Positions 1 to 13,323 of a stretch of DNA of 64,000 nt are shown one piece after another. The position numbers and the translations under genes are program-made. The stretch covers positions 2,852,001-2,916,000 of the forward strand of contig CAWIMV010000001.1 in the NCBI GenBank assembly GCA_963837325.1, given 5' to 3'. Under the pieces are notes generated by a model. The model had not been told where the DNA came from, made no database searches, and worked only from the letters and a program-made list of their open reading frames with translations. This stretch comes from CAVQKZ01 sp963837325 (lineage in GTDB: Bacteria; Actinomycetota; Actinomycetes; Mycobacteriales; Jatrophihabitantaceae). How positions within the stretch are numbered: the first letter of the stretch is position 1; every line of letters begins with the position of its first letter.

Positions 1-72
1 CGTGCTGCACAAGACACGGTGCAGCGGCGAAGGGATCTGTCACCCATCAGCCGAAGTAACACACGATCTCGG

Positions 73-145
73 AGCCGCCTCGGAGAATCGAACTCCGGAC
101 AACCTCATTACGAGTGAGGTGCTCTACCAACTGAGCTAAGGCGGC
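73..145 (-). tRNA. tRNA-Thr (anticodon CGT)
   Basis: The reverse strand folds as a 73-nt cloverleaf. The acceptor stem pairs GCCGCCT with AGGCGGC. The D arm contains AGCTCAGTTGGTAGAGC, the anticodon stem CCTCA/TGAGG encloses the loop CTCGTAA, and the T arm contains GTTCGATTC. Loop positions 34–36 are CGT, which reads ACG (Thr). The CCA end is not encoded. No second tRNA is visible beside it. Confidence 0.96.
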
Positions 146-231
146 GCACGGGGCGGCCCCGCGACTGGCCGAGTCTATCGGGTGGGCAGGGCAGGCCCGA
201 CCGGGGTTTGCCGCGACCGAGCGGCGGCCGG

Positions 232-1053
232 TCAGCTCTCCCGAGAGTCGTAGGCCTTGCGCGACGAGCAGACCGACGCCAGCGCGCACCGGCTGGTGCT
301 GCCGTCGGCCGCCATCCGCACGACGACGGTCTCGCTGGGCACGTTATGACCGACAACCGTGCCATCGCCGTCTGGGGTCTCGACGCTTTCGCCGACCGCG
401 GGGGCCTGCTCGGCAAAGTCCTGATACAGCGGATGTTCGTACTTCAAGCAGCACATGAGCCGTCCGCACGCGCCGGAGATGCGCAGCGGATTCATCGGCA
501 GGTCCTGGTCCTTCGCCATTCGGACCGACACCGGCTCGAAGTCCACGAGGAACGTCGAGCAGCACAGCTCCCGCCCGCACGAGCCGATACCGCCGGTGAG
601 GCGGGCCTCGTCACGGGCGGAGAGTTGGCGCAATTGCACCCGGCCCTTCAGGGTCGCCGCGAGGTCGCGGACGAGCGACCGGAAATCGACGCGGTGCGGC
701 GCGGTGAAGTAGATCGTCGTCTCTTCGTTGGCGGCGACGTAGTCCACGCCGCTGAGCTTCATGGGCAGCCCGTGCTCACGGATCAGACGCTTGGCCGCCA
801 CGCGGGCGGCGGCGCGCTTCTTGCGAGAACGGCCAGCTGCGTCGAGATCCTCAGGGGCGGCCGTCCCGAGCAGGACAGGCAACCCGCCGATGTCTTCACT
901 TACCCATTGCGGCGCCCACATCACTTCGGCGACCTCTGGACCGGCGTCGGTCGGATAGAGCACGTGTTCCCCGACGCTCGGGGTCAGCTCCCCGGGGTCG
1001 GCGTAATACAGCCGACCCTGACGCTGGAAGACCACGGCGCACACCATGCCCAC
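232..1053 (-). CDS. PSP1 C-terminal domain protein (RicT/YaaT-like)
   Basis: This protein of about 273 residues carries the PSP1 domain found in RicT (YaaT) of Bacillus, which takes part in a Y-complex affecting RNA processing and signalling. The two cysteine-rich motifs CGRELCC (near residue 160) and CGRLMCCLKYE (near 200) are typical of the family and may bind an Fe–S cluster or metal. GTG at 1053 gives the usual MGMVCAV start and has AGGGTG just upstream. GTG 1062 and ATG 1047 are alternatives. It lies downstream of holB on the same strand, separated by about 130 bp that hold a palindromic repeat. Its role in actinobacteria is inferred from the family only. Confidence 0.88.
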   Translation of the reverse strand: MGMVCAVVFQRQGRLYYADPGELTPSVGEHVLYPTDAGPEVAEVMWAPQWVSEDIGGLPVLLGTAAPEDLDAAGRSRKKRAAARVAAKRLIREHGLPMKLSGVDYVAANEETTIYFTAPHRVDFRSLVRDLAATLKGRVQLRQLSARDEARLTGGIGSCGRELCCSTFLVDFEPVSVRMAKDQDLPMNPLRISGACGRLMCCLKYEHPLYQDFAEQAPAVGESVETPDGDGTVVGHNVPSETVVVRMAADGSTSRCALASVCSSRKAYDSRES

Positions 1054-1081
1054 GGCGGTCACCCTAAACCTTGCCGCCGTC

Positions 1082-1151
1082 CGTCGAGTGGGCAGTTACA
1101 CGTCGAGTGGTCAGCTACAGGTGACCACTCGACGCGTAAGTGACCACTCGA
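1082..1151. repeat. Palindromic intergenic repeat, copy 1
   Basis: CGAGTGG-type half sites occur four times, two in each orientation, as nested inverted repeats. On the right side GTGACCACTCG and AAGTGACCACTCG pair with CGAGTGGTCAG and CGAGTGGGCAG on the left, with several mismatches. The same element, in almost perfect form, lies at 18480–18545. Here it sits between holB and the downstream PSP1 gene. The hairpin lacks a clear T-run, so it looks more like a REP/MITE-type repeat than a simple terminator. Confidence 0.75.
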
Positions 1152-1187
1152 AGGGCGACCCACCCGTCCGAACCCCCGCAGGACAGC

Positions 1188-2378
1188 TCAGGGCAAGCGC
1201 AGGGCGGCGGTCATCGCCTCGACGGCGATCCGGGGTTTGACGTTGAGCTCGAGCGCCTGGCGGCAGGCCAGGACGGCGTCGAGTCGCTGCAGCACTCCGG
1301 CTGCGTCGACGCGGAGCGCGACGGCCCGCACGTCGTCAGCGAAGTCCGGATGGGCGGGCGCGACGTGGGAGCGGGAATGCACGAGTAAGACGTCGCGGTA
1401 GAACGCGGCCAGGTCGACCAGCGCGCGGTCGAGCGCATCGCGTTGAGTACGGGTGGCGCGAGACTTCTGCCGCCGCTCGAGGTCCTTGATCGCGCCGGCC
1501 ATCCCCCGAGCCATCGTGGCCGTGCCCTTGCCGGTACCCCCGGCGCCGAGGGCAATTTGCAGCGCGTCGCTCTCGTCGGAGTCCAGCTCACCCGACATTG
1601 CCGCCGCCTCGGCCTCGGCCGCGCCGACGAGGTGGTCGGCGGCGGCCAGGCACGCTCGCAGCGAGGTCAGCGATGCCGGGATCGCCAGCACTTCGGCCCG
1701 GCGCTCGCGGGCGTCGGGATCGCGGACCAAGCGCCGGGACCGGCCGATGTGGCCCTGGCCCGCGGCCGCGGCCCAGTCGGCGGTGGCGGCGTCGAGACCG
1801 TCGCGCTGCAAAACGTCGGCCACGGCCGCCGACGGCGGGGTCCGCAATGCGACCAATCGACAGCGCGACCGGATCGTGACCGACACGTCGTCCGGGTGCG
1901 ACGACGGCGCGCACAGCAGGAAGACGGTGCGCTCGGCCGGTTCTTCGACCGCCTTGAGCAGGGCATTGGAGGCTCGTTCGGTGAGCCGATCGGCGTCCTC
2001 GATGACGACGACCTGCCATCGGCCCAGGGCCGGTCGGCGCGCCGATGCCCCCACGACTGCGCGCATCTCGTCGACCGAAATGGACAGGCCCTCTGGAACG
2101 ACCGCCCGCACGTCGGGATGGCTGCCCGCGCGGACCGTGCGGCAGGCCCCGCACTCTCCGCAGCCGATGTCGTCGTCGCGTTCGCACTGCAGCGCGGCGG
2201 CGAAGGCTTGGGCGGCGATGGAACGACCCGAGCCGGGCGGCCCGATGAACAGCCAGGCGTGGGTCATGGCACCCGCGCTGCCCGGTCGGTCGTGCGTCTG
2301 GTCCGCCGCCGCTTGGGCCGCGGCGCGCAATACGGCAACCGCCTCGTCCTGTCCGACCAGGGCGTCCCACACACTCAT
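1188..2378 (-). CDS. holB: DNA polymerase III subunit delta' (clamp-loader subunit)
   Basis: This 396-residue AAA+ protein would be the delta' subunit of the clamp loader that places the sliding clamp on DNA. The N-terminal P-loop reads GPPGSGRS near residues 46–53, with Arg in place of the Walker A Lys, as is common in actinobacterial delta'. It is followed by a four-cysteine Zn module (CGECGAC) and by VVVIEDADRLT and the NALLKAVEEP segment typical of clamp loaders. The ATG start (MSVWDALVGQ) overlaps the tmk stop by 4 bp, so translation is probably coupled. The position next to tmk is conserved in actinobacteria. Confidence 0.95.
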   Translation of the reverse strand: MSVWDALVGQDEAVAVLRAAAQAAADQTHDRPGSAGAMTHAWLFIGPPGSGRSIAAQAFAAALQCERDDDIGCGECGACRTVRAGSHPDVRAVVPEGLSISVDEMRAVVGASARRPALGRWQVVVIEDADRLTERASNALLKAVEEPAERTVFLLCAPSSHPDDVSVTIRSRCRLVALRTPPSAAVADVLQRDGLDAATADWAAAAGQGHIGRSRRLVRDPDARERRAEVLAIPASLTSLRACLAAADHLVGAAEAEAAAMSGELDSDESDALQIALGAGGTGKGTATMARGMAGAIKDLERRQKSRATRTQRDALDRALVDLAAFYRDVLLVHSRSHVAPAHPDFADDVRAVALRVDAAGVLQRLDAVLACRQALELNVKPRIAVEAMTAALRLP

Positions 2379-4402
2379 GGCCGGGCCGTCACTCTGTCGT
2401 GCCGCAGGATCGGCCGGTGGTGGTGGCTGAACAGGGCGGCGACTGCGCTTCGAACTTCAACGGCGATATCGTCCGGCGGACGCGTGGCGTCGATGACCAG
2501 GTAGCGGCTGGGCTCGGAGTCGGCCAGATGCCGAAAGGACTCGCGCACCCGCTCGTGGAAGGCCAGCGGCTCGGCTTCGAGCCGGTCGGCGGCCTCGCGC
2601 CCGTGCGCGCGGGCCAGCCCGACAGCGGCCGGGATGTCGAGCAGCACGGTGAGGTCGGGCCGCAGCCCGCCGGTGGCCCAGCGCGACACGCGGCGGACGT
2701 CCTCGACCGTCAGTTCCCGACCGCCGCCCTGGTAGGCCAGCGAGGAGTCGACGAACCGGTCGGTGAGCACGATCCCACCGGCCGTGAGGGCCGGCCGGAT
2801 GACGGTGTCGACGTGCAGCGCGCGGTCGGCGGCGAACAGCAGCGCCTCGGCCCTGGGCGTCAGCCGCTCGTTACCGTGCAGCAGCAGGTGCCGGATCTCC
2901 GCCCCGACCGGTGTTCCGCCGGGTTCGTGGGTGACTGTGACGTCGCGGCCGGCCGCACGCAGGGCATCGGCCAGCAGCTCGATCTGGGTCGACTTGCCCG
3001 AGCCCTCGCCGCCTTCGAACGCGATGAAGACGCCGCCGGCGCCCAGCCGGTGTCGGGCCGCTGCGCCGCCGCGAATCGCCATCTTGAGGTCGACCCAGAC
3101 GCCCACCGACTGCCGGTCGTCCATCTTGCGGTAGGCGAGCAGCCCGGCGAACAAGGCGAGCAGCCCTCCGACGATGAGCACGATCCGGGTGCCGTCGACG
3201 GTGGCATGGATGCCGGCCCAGGAGACGTGCCGTCGACCGACGAGCCCGACGACGGACGGTACGGCCGCGAGACCGACCAGCAGCACGACCCGGATCAACG
3301 ACTGCAACAGCGCAAACACCCGGCCCCGCATGACGTCGTCGACGTCGGTGCCCAGCAGGGTGGCGCCGGCGAGGTAGGCCACGCCGGCGCCGAAGCCGAC
3401 GCCGATGACGAAGATCATCGCCAGGGCGACTTGCGGCATGAGCGCTGTGAGGATGAGGCACAGGGCCGAGAAGACGATGGCCAGACCGAACAGCCGGCGA
3501 CGGGACAGTTCGCGGGTGATCAACGGCCCAAAGGCCATTCCGGACCCGAGACCAACGAACACCGACCCGAAGAGCACGCCGTAAGCGGCGTTGCCACCGC
3601 CGAGACTGGTGACGAAGGTCTTGCCGGCGCCGATGACCGCACCGCCGGCCGCAAATGCACCGACCAGGCCGATGATCAACCCGCCGATCAACCGTGATGA
3701 CCGGATGAACGACGCGCCCTCGCGCAGCATGTAGAGCAGCCCGGGCTGTTCTTCGCGACGTTTGCCTTCGCGGTTGCCGCTGATCTCCTTGATGAAATAG
3801 ACGATGATCGCGCCGAACAGGAAGGTGCCTGCGTTCAGATACAGGGCCAGGTTGACCGGCTGCGCCTGGAAGAAGTCCAGGTGCCGTCCCAGCACCTTGG
3901 TGATCAACGACAGCAGCGAGAACAGTGCCGCGCCGAGCACGGGCGTCAAACCGTAGGTGGTGATCAAGCTGACCTGGTTGGCGGCCTCGACCTGGTCGCG
4001 CCGAACCAGGTTGGGCACCGACGCGTCCTTCGCCGGCATCCAGAACAGGCTCAGGCACTGGATGATGAAGTTCGCGACGTACAGCCAGGCCAGCGTCTGC
4101 CGGGAGTCGACGACGAGGTGGGCCAGCGGGATCGTCAGGAAGAGGGCGAATCGCAGCGCGTCGGTGATGACCATGGTGCGCCGGCGGTCGAAGCGATCGG
4201 CGAACGCCCCCGCGAACGGGCCGAGCACCATCGCCGGAAGTAGTTGGACGACCAGCACACCGCTCAGCGCGTAGTTCTTCTGGGCGTAGCCGTGCACGAG
4301 CGACGAGGCCAGGGCGGTCAGGGCCAGCAGTCCGAGCCAGTCACCGAGGCTGGACAGCGCGGTGCAGTACCACAGCCGCCGAAACGCCGTCACCCGCAGC
4401 AC
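2375..4402 (-). CDS. tmk: MFS-domain/thymidylate kinase fusion
   Basis: This 675-residue protein has two parts. Residues 1 to about 440 form an MFS-like membrane region of some 12 segments beginning with the SSLGDWLGLLALTALAS stretch. Residues from about 455 to the end are a complete dTMP kinase with P-loop EGGEGSGKST, the TDRFVDSSLAYQGG motif and a lid region, phosphorylating dTMP to dTDP. Such fusions are known in several actinomycetes. GTG 4402 is the first usable start, but the frame stays open upstream to 4499 and encodes residues (IRG before VLRV) that belong to the conserved N-terminus in relatives. A non-standard start is therefore possible. It is co-transcribed with holB. Confidence 0.92.
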   Translation of the reverse strand: MLRVTAFRRLWYCTALSSLGDWLGLLALTALASSLVHGYAQKNYALSGVLVVQLLPAMVLGPFAGAFADRFDRRRTMVITDALRFALFLTIPLAHLVVDSRQTLAWLYVANFIIQCLSLFWMPAKDASVPNLVRRDQVEAANQVSLITTYGLTPVLGAALFSLLSLITKVLGRHLDFFQAQPVNLALYLNAGTFLFGAIIVYFIKEISGNREGKRREEQPGLLYMLREGASFIRSSRLIGGLIIGLVGAFAAGGAVIGAGKTFVTSLGGGNAAYGVLFGSVFVGLGSGMAFGPLITRELSRRRLFGLAIVFSALCLILTALMPQVALAMIFVIGVGFGAGVAYLAGATLLGTDVDDVMRGRVFALLQSLIRVVLLVGLAAVPSVVGLVGRRHVSWAGIHATVDGTRIVLIVGGLLALFAGLLAYRKMDDRQSVGVWVDLKMAIRGGAAARHRLGAGGVFIAFEGGEGSGKSTQIELLADALRAAGRDVTVTHEPGGTPVGAEIRHLLLHGNERLTPRAEALLFAADRALHVDTVIRPALTAGGIVLTDRFVDSSLAYQGGGRELTVEDVRRVSRWATGGLRPDLTVLLDIPAAVGLARAHGREAADRLEAEPLAFHERVRESFRHLADSEPSRYLVIDATRPPDDIAVEVRSAVAALFSHHHRPILRHDRVTARP

Positions 4403-4576
4403 GCCGCGGATGGCCGCGATATTCGAAACGCCGGGAGGCGACGCCGCGTTCGACGTCGCCTCGTTCGCGGCGCTGTCGGCGCTGATGAGACCCCCTCAGG
4501 GCGTGATGACGGCACCAGCCTAACTGCGGGCACCGACCGGGACCGAACATTTCCAATGGGTCCGCTGTGCGCTTCC

Positions 4577-5080
4577 TCAGCTAGTCGGAGCCCTGGAATC
4601 TGCGGCCAACAACAGCTCGCGCAGCGCTTCGACGAGGGCGTCGCGCCTCGGCGGGGGCAGTCGGCCGAGAAGATCATGTTCGGTATCCAGCAGCGCCGCG
4701 AAGGTGTCGTCGATGCGGCGGTGTCCGGTTGGGGTGAGCCGCACCCGGACCAACCGTCCATCGGTCGGGTCGGGGTGCCGCGAGACGAACTTGCGGGCGC
4801 TGAGCCGGTCAAGCCGACTGGTCATCGTGCCGGACGTGACGTGGGTGAGGGCGCACAGCTCGCCGGCAGTCAGCTCGAACGGATCACCGCTGCGACGCAA
4901 TGCGGCCAGGACGTCGAACTCGTGAGCCTGCAGTCCGTGCTCCACGAAGGCGTCGGCGCGACGCTCGTCGAGGACGGCGGCCAACCGACTTACCCGCGAA
5001 AGCACCTCGAGCGGGGCGACGTCGAGGTCTGGCCGTTCGCGGCGCCAGGCCGCGACGATCTCGTCCACCTCGTCCTGCAT
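4577..5080 (-). CDS. MarR-family transcriptional regulator
   Basis: This 167-residue winged-helix protein has the MarR pattern: an N-terminal dimer helix, LTAGELCALTHVTSGTMTSR as the recognition region (about residues 69–88), then a basic wing with DPTDGRLVRVRLT and a C-terminal helix. ATG 5080 is the only good start because an in-frame stop lies upstream at 5108–5110. It is divergent from the methyltransferase gene at 5143. A near-palindrome at 5095–5118 between them is a likely operator, so it probably represses itself and the neighbour. The ligand is unknown. Confidence 0.92.
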   Translation of the reverse strand: MQDEVDEIVAAWRRERPDLDVAPLEVLSRVSRLAAVLDERRADAFVEHGLQAHEFDVLAALRRSGDPFELTAGELCALTHVTSGTMTSRLDRLSARKFVSRHPDPTDGRLVRVRLTPTGHRRIDDTFAALLDTEHDLLGRLPPPRRDALVEALRELLLAADSRAPTS

Positions 5081-5094
5081 GGGTCCATGGTGCC

Positions 5095-5118
5095 ATATCT
5101 CTTGACTTCAAGATATAT
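5095..5118. promoter_or_regulatory. Probable MarR operator in the divergent promoter region
   Basis: The 24-bp inverted repeat has ten of twelve base pairs matched around CTTGACTTCAAG. It resembles the TATCTTGAAnTTCAAGATA sites of MarR/OhrR-type repressors. It lies between the divergent marR-like and tam genes and is locally AT-rich in a GC-rich window. A TTGACT hexamer inside the site could serve as a −35 element. The regulatory role is inferred. Confidence 0.7.
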
Positions 5119-5142
5119 TCCTTGACGTCGAGAGGATCGGTC

Positions 5143-5937
5143 ATGCGATGGGATCCGGCCCAATACGCCCGCTACGACAACGAACGCGGGCGCCCGTTCA
5201 TCGATCTGCTGGCCCGCATCGACCATCCCGCCCCGCGGCGTGTCGTCGACCTGGGCTGTGGGCCGGGCAACCTCACGGCCTTGCTCGCGGCCCGCTGGCC
5301 GGAGGCCGTCATCGAAGGCATTGACTCGTCCCCCGAGATGATCGCGCAAGCGGCCGGAGTCGAGGGCGCCGCGTTTCGGGTCGAGGACGTCACCGCGTGG
5401 CGGCCACCGCCGGATGCCGACGTCGTCATCAGCAACGCCACGCTGCAATGGGTGCCCACGCACCGGGAGTTGCTGCGAGTGTGGGCGGCGGCGCTGCCCT
5501 CGGACGGCTGGCTCGCGTTCCAGGTGCCGGGCAACTTCGACGCGCCGTCGCACACGCTGATGCGGGCACTGGCTGCTTCGCCACGCTGGGCCCCGCTCGT
5601 GGCTGACGTATTGCGTCATCACGACGCGGTGAGCTCGCCCGCCGACTACGCCAACCTGCTGCTCGACGCCGGGCTGAGGGTGGACGTCTGGGAGACCACC
5701 TACCTGCACCTGCTCACCGGCCCCGATCCGGTGCTGGACTGGGTGCGGGGCACCGGGCTACGGCCGATCCTCGCCGCCCTGGCCGGCAAGAGCAGTCCGG
5801 ACGCTGGCGATTCCCGGGCCGCCCCTGACGTTTTCGAGGCCGAATACGGGGCTGCGCTGCGTGCGGCCTACCCCGCCACTGCGCACGGCACGCTGTTCCC
5901 GTTCCGTCGCATCTTCGCGGTCGGCCACAAGCCGTGA
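5143..5937 (+). CDS. tam: Trans-aconitate 2-methyltransferase
   Basis: This 264-residue SAM-dependent methyltransferase starts MRWDPAQYARYDNERGRPF, the typical Tam beginning, and has motif I VDLGCGPGNLT near residues 37–47 and an acidic residue after the second strand (EGIDSSPEM). Tam methylates trans-aconitate, a spontaneous by-product of the citric-acid cycle that inhibits aconitase. ATG 5143 is chosen because it matches the family start and has GAGAGG eight bases upstream. The same frame stays open far upstream but overlaps the MarR gene. The stop overlaps the following VOC gene (GTGA), so both are probably one transcript. Confidence 0.9.
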   Translation: MRWDPAQYARYDNERGRPFIDLLARIDHPAPRRVVDLGCGPGNLTALLAARWPEAVIEGIDSSPEMIAQAAGVEGAAFRVEDVTAWRPPPDADVVISNATLQWVPTHRELLRVWAAALPSDGWLAFQVPGNFDAPSHTLMRALAASPRWAPLVADVLRHHDAVSSPADYANLLLDAGLRVDVWETTYLHLLTGPDPVLDWVRGTGLRPILAALAGKSSPDAGDSRAAPDVFEAEYGAALRAAYPATAHGTLFPFRRIFAVGHKP

Positions 5938-6293
5938 CCATCGTCGGTTACGACCACGTGCAGGTTGCGCTGCCCGCAGGTGGCGAGGCCGCGGCCCGCA
6001 ACTTCTACGGCGGCGTGCTGGGCATGACGGAGGTGCCGAAGCCGGCTGCGCTCGCCGTCCGCGGCGGGTGCTGGTTCACCGCGGGCGCTGCGGTGCTGCA
6101 CCTCGGCGTCGAAGAACCGTTCAGTCCTGCCCGGAAGGCCCATCCGGCGTTCCTGGTTGACGATCTCGACGCGCTGGCGGACCGGCTCGCGGCGGCCGGT
6201 GCCCCCTGCACGCCGGCCGATGAGATCCCAGGCGTGCGGCGCTTCCACACCACCGACCCGTTCGGCAACCGCCTGGAGTTCCAGCAGGCCTGA
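5934..6293 (+). CDS. VOC-superfamily (glyoxalase-like) protein
   Basis: This 119-residue protein has the VOC fold pattern of two beta-alpha-beta-beta-beta halves. It opens with GYDHVQVALP (His as first metal ligand) and closes with DPFGNRLEFQQ, where Glu is the usual last metal ligand. The GTG start overlaps the tam stop by 4 bp. VOC proteins include glyoxalases, dioxygenases and resistance proteins. The substrate cannot be told from sequence. It is probably co-expressed with tam under the MarR-like regulator. Confidence 0.85.
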   Translation: MTIVGYDHVQVALPAGGEAAARNFYGGVLGMTEVPKPAALAVRGGCWFTAGAAVLHLGVEEPFSPARKAHPAFLVDDLDALADRLAAAGAPCTPADEIPGVRRFHTTDPFGNRLEFQQA

Positions 6294-6317
6294 CCTGGCG
6301 TGGTGTGGGGGCGGCCG

Positions 6318-6640
6318 CGACATTTCCCCGCTGGTGACCGGTCGGCGGCCGCTTGGCGCGCCGGCGACCGGTTGGCCGGCCGCATTTCCCCGCTGGTGAC
6401 CGGTTGGCGGCGCGCGTTTGGCGGGCCGCATTTCCCGCTGCTGACCGGTTGCCGGCGCATTTCCCCGCTGGTGACCGGTTGGCGGCCACTCTTCCCCGTT
6501 GGTGACCGGTTGTTGGTGCCAAAACCGGTCACCAGCGGGGAAATCAGTCCGCGCCCGACCCACAGCCGATCACCAGCGGGGAAAACAGTCCGCACCCGAC
6601 CCGCAGCCGGTCACCAGCGGGGAAAACAGCAGCCGGCTAC
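6318..6640. repeat. GC-rich repeat array A1 (forward and inverted units)
   Basis: About five forward units with the core TTTCCCCGCTGGTGACCGGT, plus degenerate ones, lie mostly 31 or 62 bp apart. At a pivot near 6511–6530 (CCAAAACC) the orientation flips. Three inverted units (CACCAGCGGGGAAA) then follow at an exact 41-bp spacing (G-tracts at 6537, 6578 and 6619). The array fills the space between the convergent VOC and topA genes. Open frames across it are repeat artefacts. Confidence 0.85.
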
Positions 6641-6886
6641 GTTTCCGCAGCCACCTTCTTGGCGGGCCGCACTCGGCGGGCGCTCTTCCCGGGCGCCGAC
6701 CGGTTGGCGGCCGATTTCCCGGCCGGTGACCGGTTGGCGGCGCATTTCCCCGCTGGTGACCGGTTGGCCGGCCGCATTTCCCCGCTGGTGACCGGTTGGC
6801 GACCACTCTTCCCCGCTGGTGACCGGTTGTTGGTGCCAAAACCGGTCATCAGCGGGGAAAACAGTCCGCGCCCGACCCAAAACCGG

Positions 6887-6916
<30 letters not shown>
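6641..6916. repeat. Duplicated topA 3' end fragment plus repeat array A2
   Basis: The stretch starting GTTTCCGCAGCCACC at 6641 repeats the 3' end of topA found at 6917, an offset of 276 bp. After this short fragment the forward units, the CCAAAACC pivot (6828 on) and two inverted units 41 bp apart are repeated in the order of array A1. The simplest reading is a segmental duplication of the array together with the last bases of topA. The A2 copy abuts the present topA end. Confidence 0.8.
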
Positions 6917-9625
<2,709 letters not shown>

Positions 9626-9711
9626 ATCAACTCCAACTCTGGTCGTGCCTGCGGTCTTCCATCGTGGATGCCGTCGTCGCGGACCGTACTCCACTGCACC
9701 CATGCGGCAGC

Positions 9712-10287
9712 TCAGCGTGCCAGCGGCCACATCTGTTCTGCACCGGCCGGCGCCTCACCGAGTAGCTCGACCAATCGCCGGATCCGCTTGAGCGAAGTGA
9801 TGCGCCAACCGGGTCCGCCACGCGCGGAAATCGATACCGCCGCCAACCCCAACCGGGACAGTTGCGCGCCGCCCGCAAGGTGGACCGCATCGTCCGGTTC
9901 GGCGGTTGCCAGCAGGTAACCGACCTCATCAGGATGCCCTGCGGTGATCGCCCACAGCCGCAACCCGCCCGGGGTCAGCACGAATCCCGGGGGCGGACCT
10001 TCGATGGCACCGCGCGTCCATTGTCCGGCGACCGCGACGAGATCCGGCGAGAAGCCAGTCCGGGCGGCGAATCCGCCCTCGGCCGCGATCACCGCGTCCG
10101 GGCCGCTCACGCCGCGGGCCGCGTAAGCCGCAGCCAGCGCGTCGGCCCGCCATCGGTCGGCCACCACTACCGACAGTCGCGCCCCCGACGGGGAGCGGAC
10201 CCAGTGCCCGCCGCCGAGCAGCACGCCGCCGAGATCGTCGAGCACGGGCTCGGCGACGGCTGCCCCGAAGAGCGAGAACTGGGTCAT
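9712..10287 (-). CDS. Conserved actinobacterial protein of unknown function
   Basis: This 191-residue soluble protein starts MTQFSLFGAA. I recall similar proteins near topA in other actinobacteria, always without an assigned function. It has an N-terminal region followed by alternating hydrophobic strands and a basic C-terminus (SLKRIRRLVELLG). No catalytic motif, membrane segment or signal peptide is visible. It lies between topA and hppA on the same strand, 25 bp after a hairpin that follows hppA. Confidence 0.75.
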   Translation of the reverse strand: MTQFSLFGAAVAEPVLDDLGGVLLGGGHWVRSPSGARLSVVVADRWRADALAAAYAARGVSGPDAVIAAEGGFAARTGFSPDLVAVAGQWTRGAIEGPPPGFVLTPGGLRLWAITAGHPDEVGYLLATAEPDDAVHLAGGAQLSRLGLAAVSISARGGPGWRITSLKRIRRLVELLGEAPAGAEQMWPLAR

Positions 10288-10312
10288 GGCCCTCCTGCGT
10301 CAACGAAGCGCA

Positions 10313-10346
10313 ACGGGCGGTCCTCGCCGAAGCCAGGACCGCCCGT
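10313..10346 (-). terminator. Hairpin downstream of hppA
   Basis: Perfect 12-bp arms ACGGGCGGTCCT and AGGACCGCCCGT enclose a 10-nt loop, 14 bp after the hppA stop. There is no T-run, as is common for actinobacterial intrinsic terminators. It may stop or attenuate transcription into the next gene, which starts 25 bp further on. Confidence 0.7.
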
Positions 10347-10359
10347 CAACCGCTTGGCC

Positions 10360-12696
<2,337 letters not shown>

Positions 12697-12862
12697 GCAA
12701 CTCCCCTATGTCTGCTGCGTCGGATCGCTGAGTACTGAGCAACTCGGCGGCGTCGAAATGCGCGCGCCACGGGTATTCGCGCGCGCATAATTTGCCGGAG
12801 TCTAACCCGATTCTCAGAAGCCGCCGCGACCCGGGTGCCGGGTGAACCGAGCCGGTGCTTGG

Positions 12863-13240
12863 TCAGGCCGAGTCGGGCGAGACGGGCAGGCTTTGCACGG
12901 CGGCGTCGACGCTCGGGTGGATGTCGAAGACGTTGTCGAGGCCGGTGATCCGGAACAGCTTGAGAATGCGACCGTCGTCACAGGCGATGGGCAGCGCGCG
13001 GCCGGCCTCGACGGCGGCGTTGCGAGCCCCGACCAGCACGCCGAGTCCGGTGGAGTCGAGAAAGGTGACGTCGGTCAGATCGACCACGACCGCCGAGACT
13101 TGCGATTCGACGAGCCCGTTCAGCTCGTCGCGCAGGACGTCCGCGGAAGAGATGTCGGCCTCTCCGCGGACGCTGAGGACGGCATACCCGCCGACTGTCT
13201 GCTGCGACGTCGAGAAGTCCACGTGCGTCCAGCCCTTCAT
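12863..13240 (-). CDS. STAS-domain anti-sigma factor antagonist
   Basis: This 125-residue protein is a single STAS domain of the SpoIIAA/RsbV type. Ser63 in FLDSTGLGVL is the residue that a cognate kinase would phosphorylate, switching binding to an anti-sigma factor. No anti-sigma kinase is nearby, so the partner lies elsewhere. The gene is divergent from the helicase at 13324, with 83 bp between them. Confidence 0.93.
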   Translation of the reverse strand: MKGWTHVDFSTSQQTVGGYAVLSVRGEADISSADVLRDELNGLVESQVSAVVVDLTDVTFLDSTGLGVLVGARNAAVEAGRALPIACDDGRILKLFRITGLDNVFDIHPSVDAAVQSLPVSPDSA

Positions 13241-13323
13241 GCTCGTCGAGTCGGCTCAGGGATTATGCACAGCTGGACCGACGCGGCAATCGTCCCACAA
13301 CGCTGGGAGAGGAGGGACGGGCC

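Noticed and set aside
1443..2504. Long plus-strand open frames opposite holB and other minus-strand genes
   Set aside because: High GC leaves antisense frames open. These lack family motifs and overlap well-supported genes.
6300..6880. Several open frames of 80–160 codons across repeat array A
   Set aside because: They only translate the repeat in different frames, contain no family motif, and exist on both strands at once.
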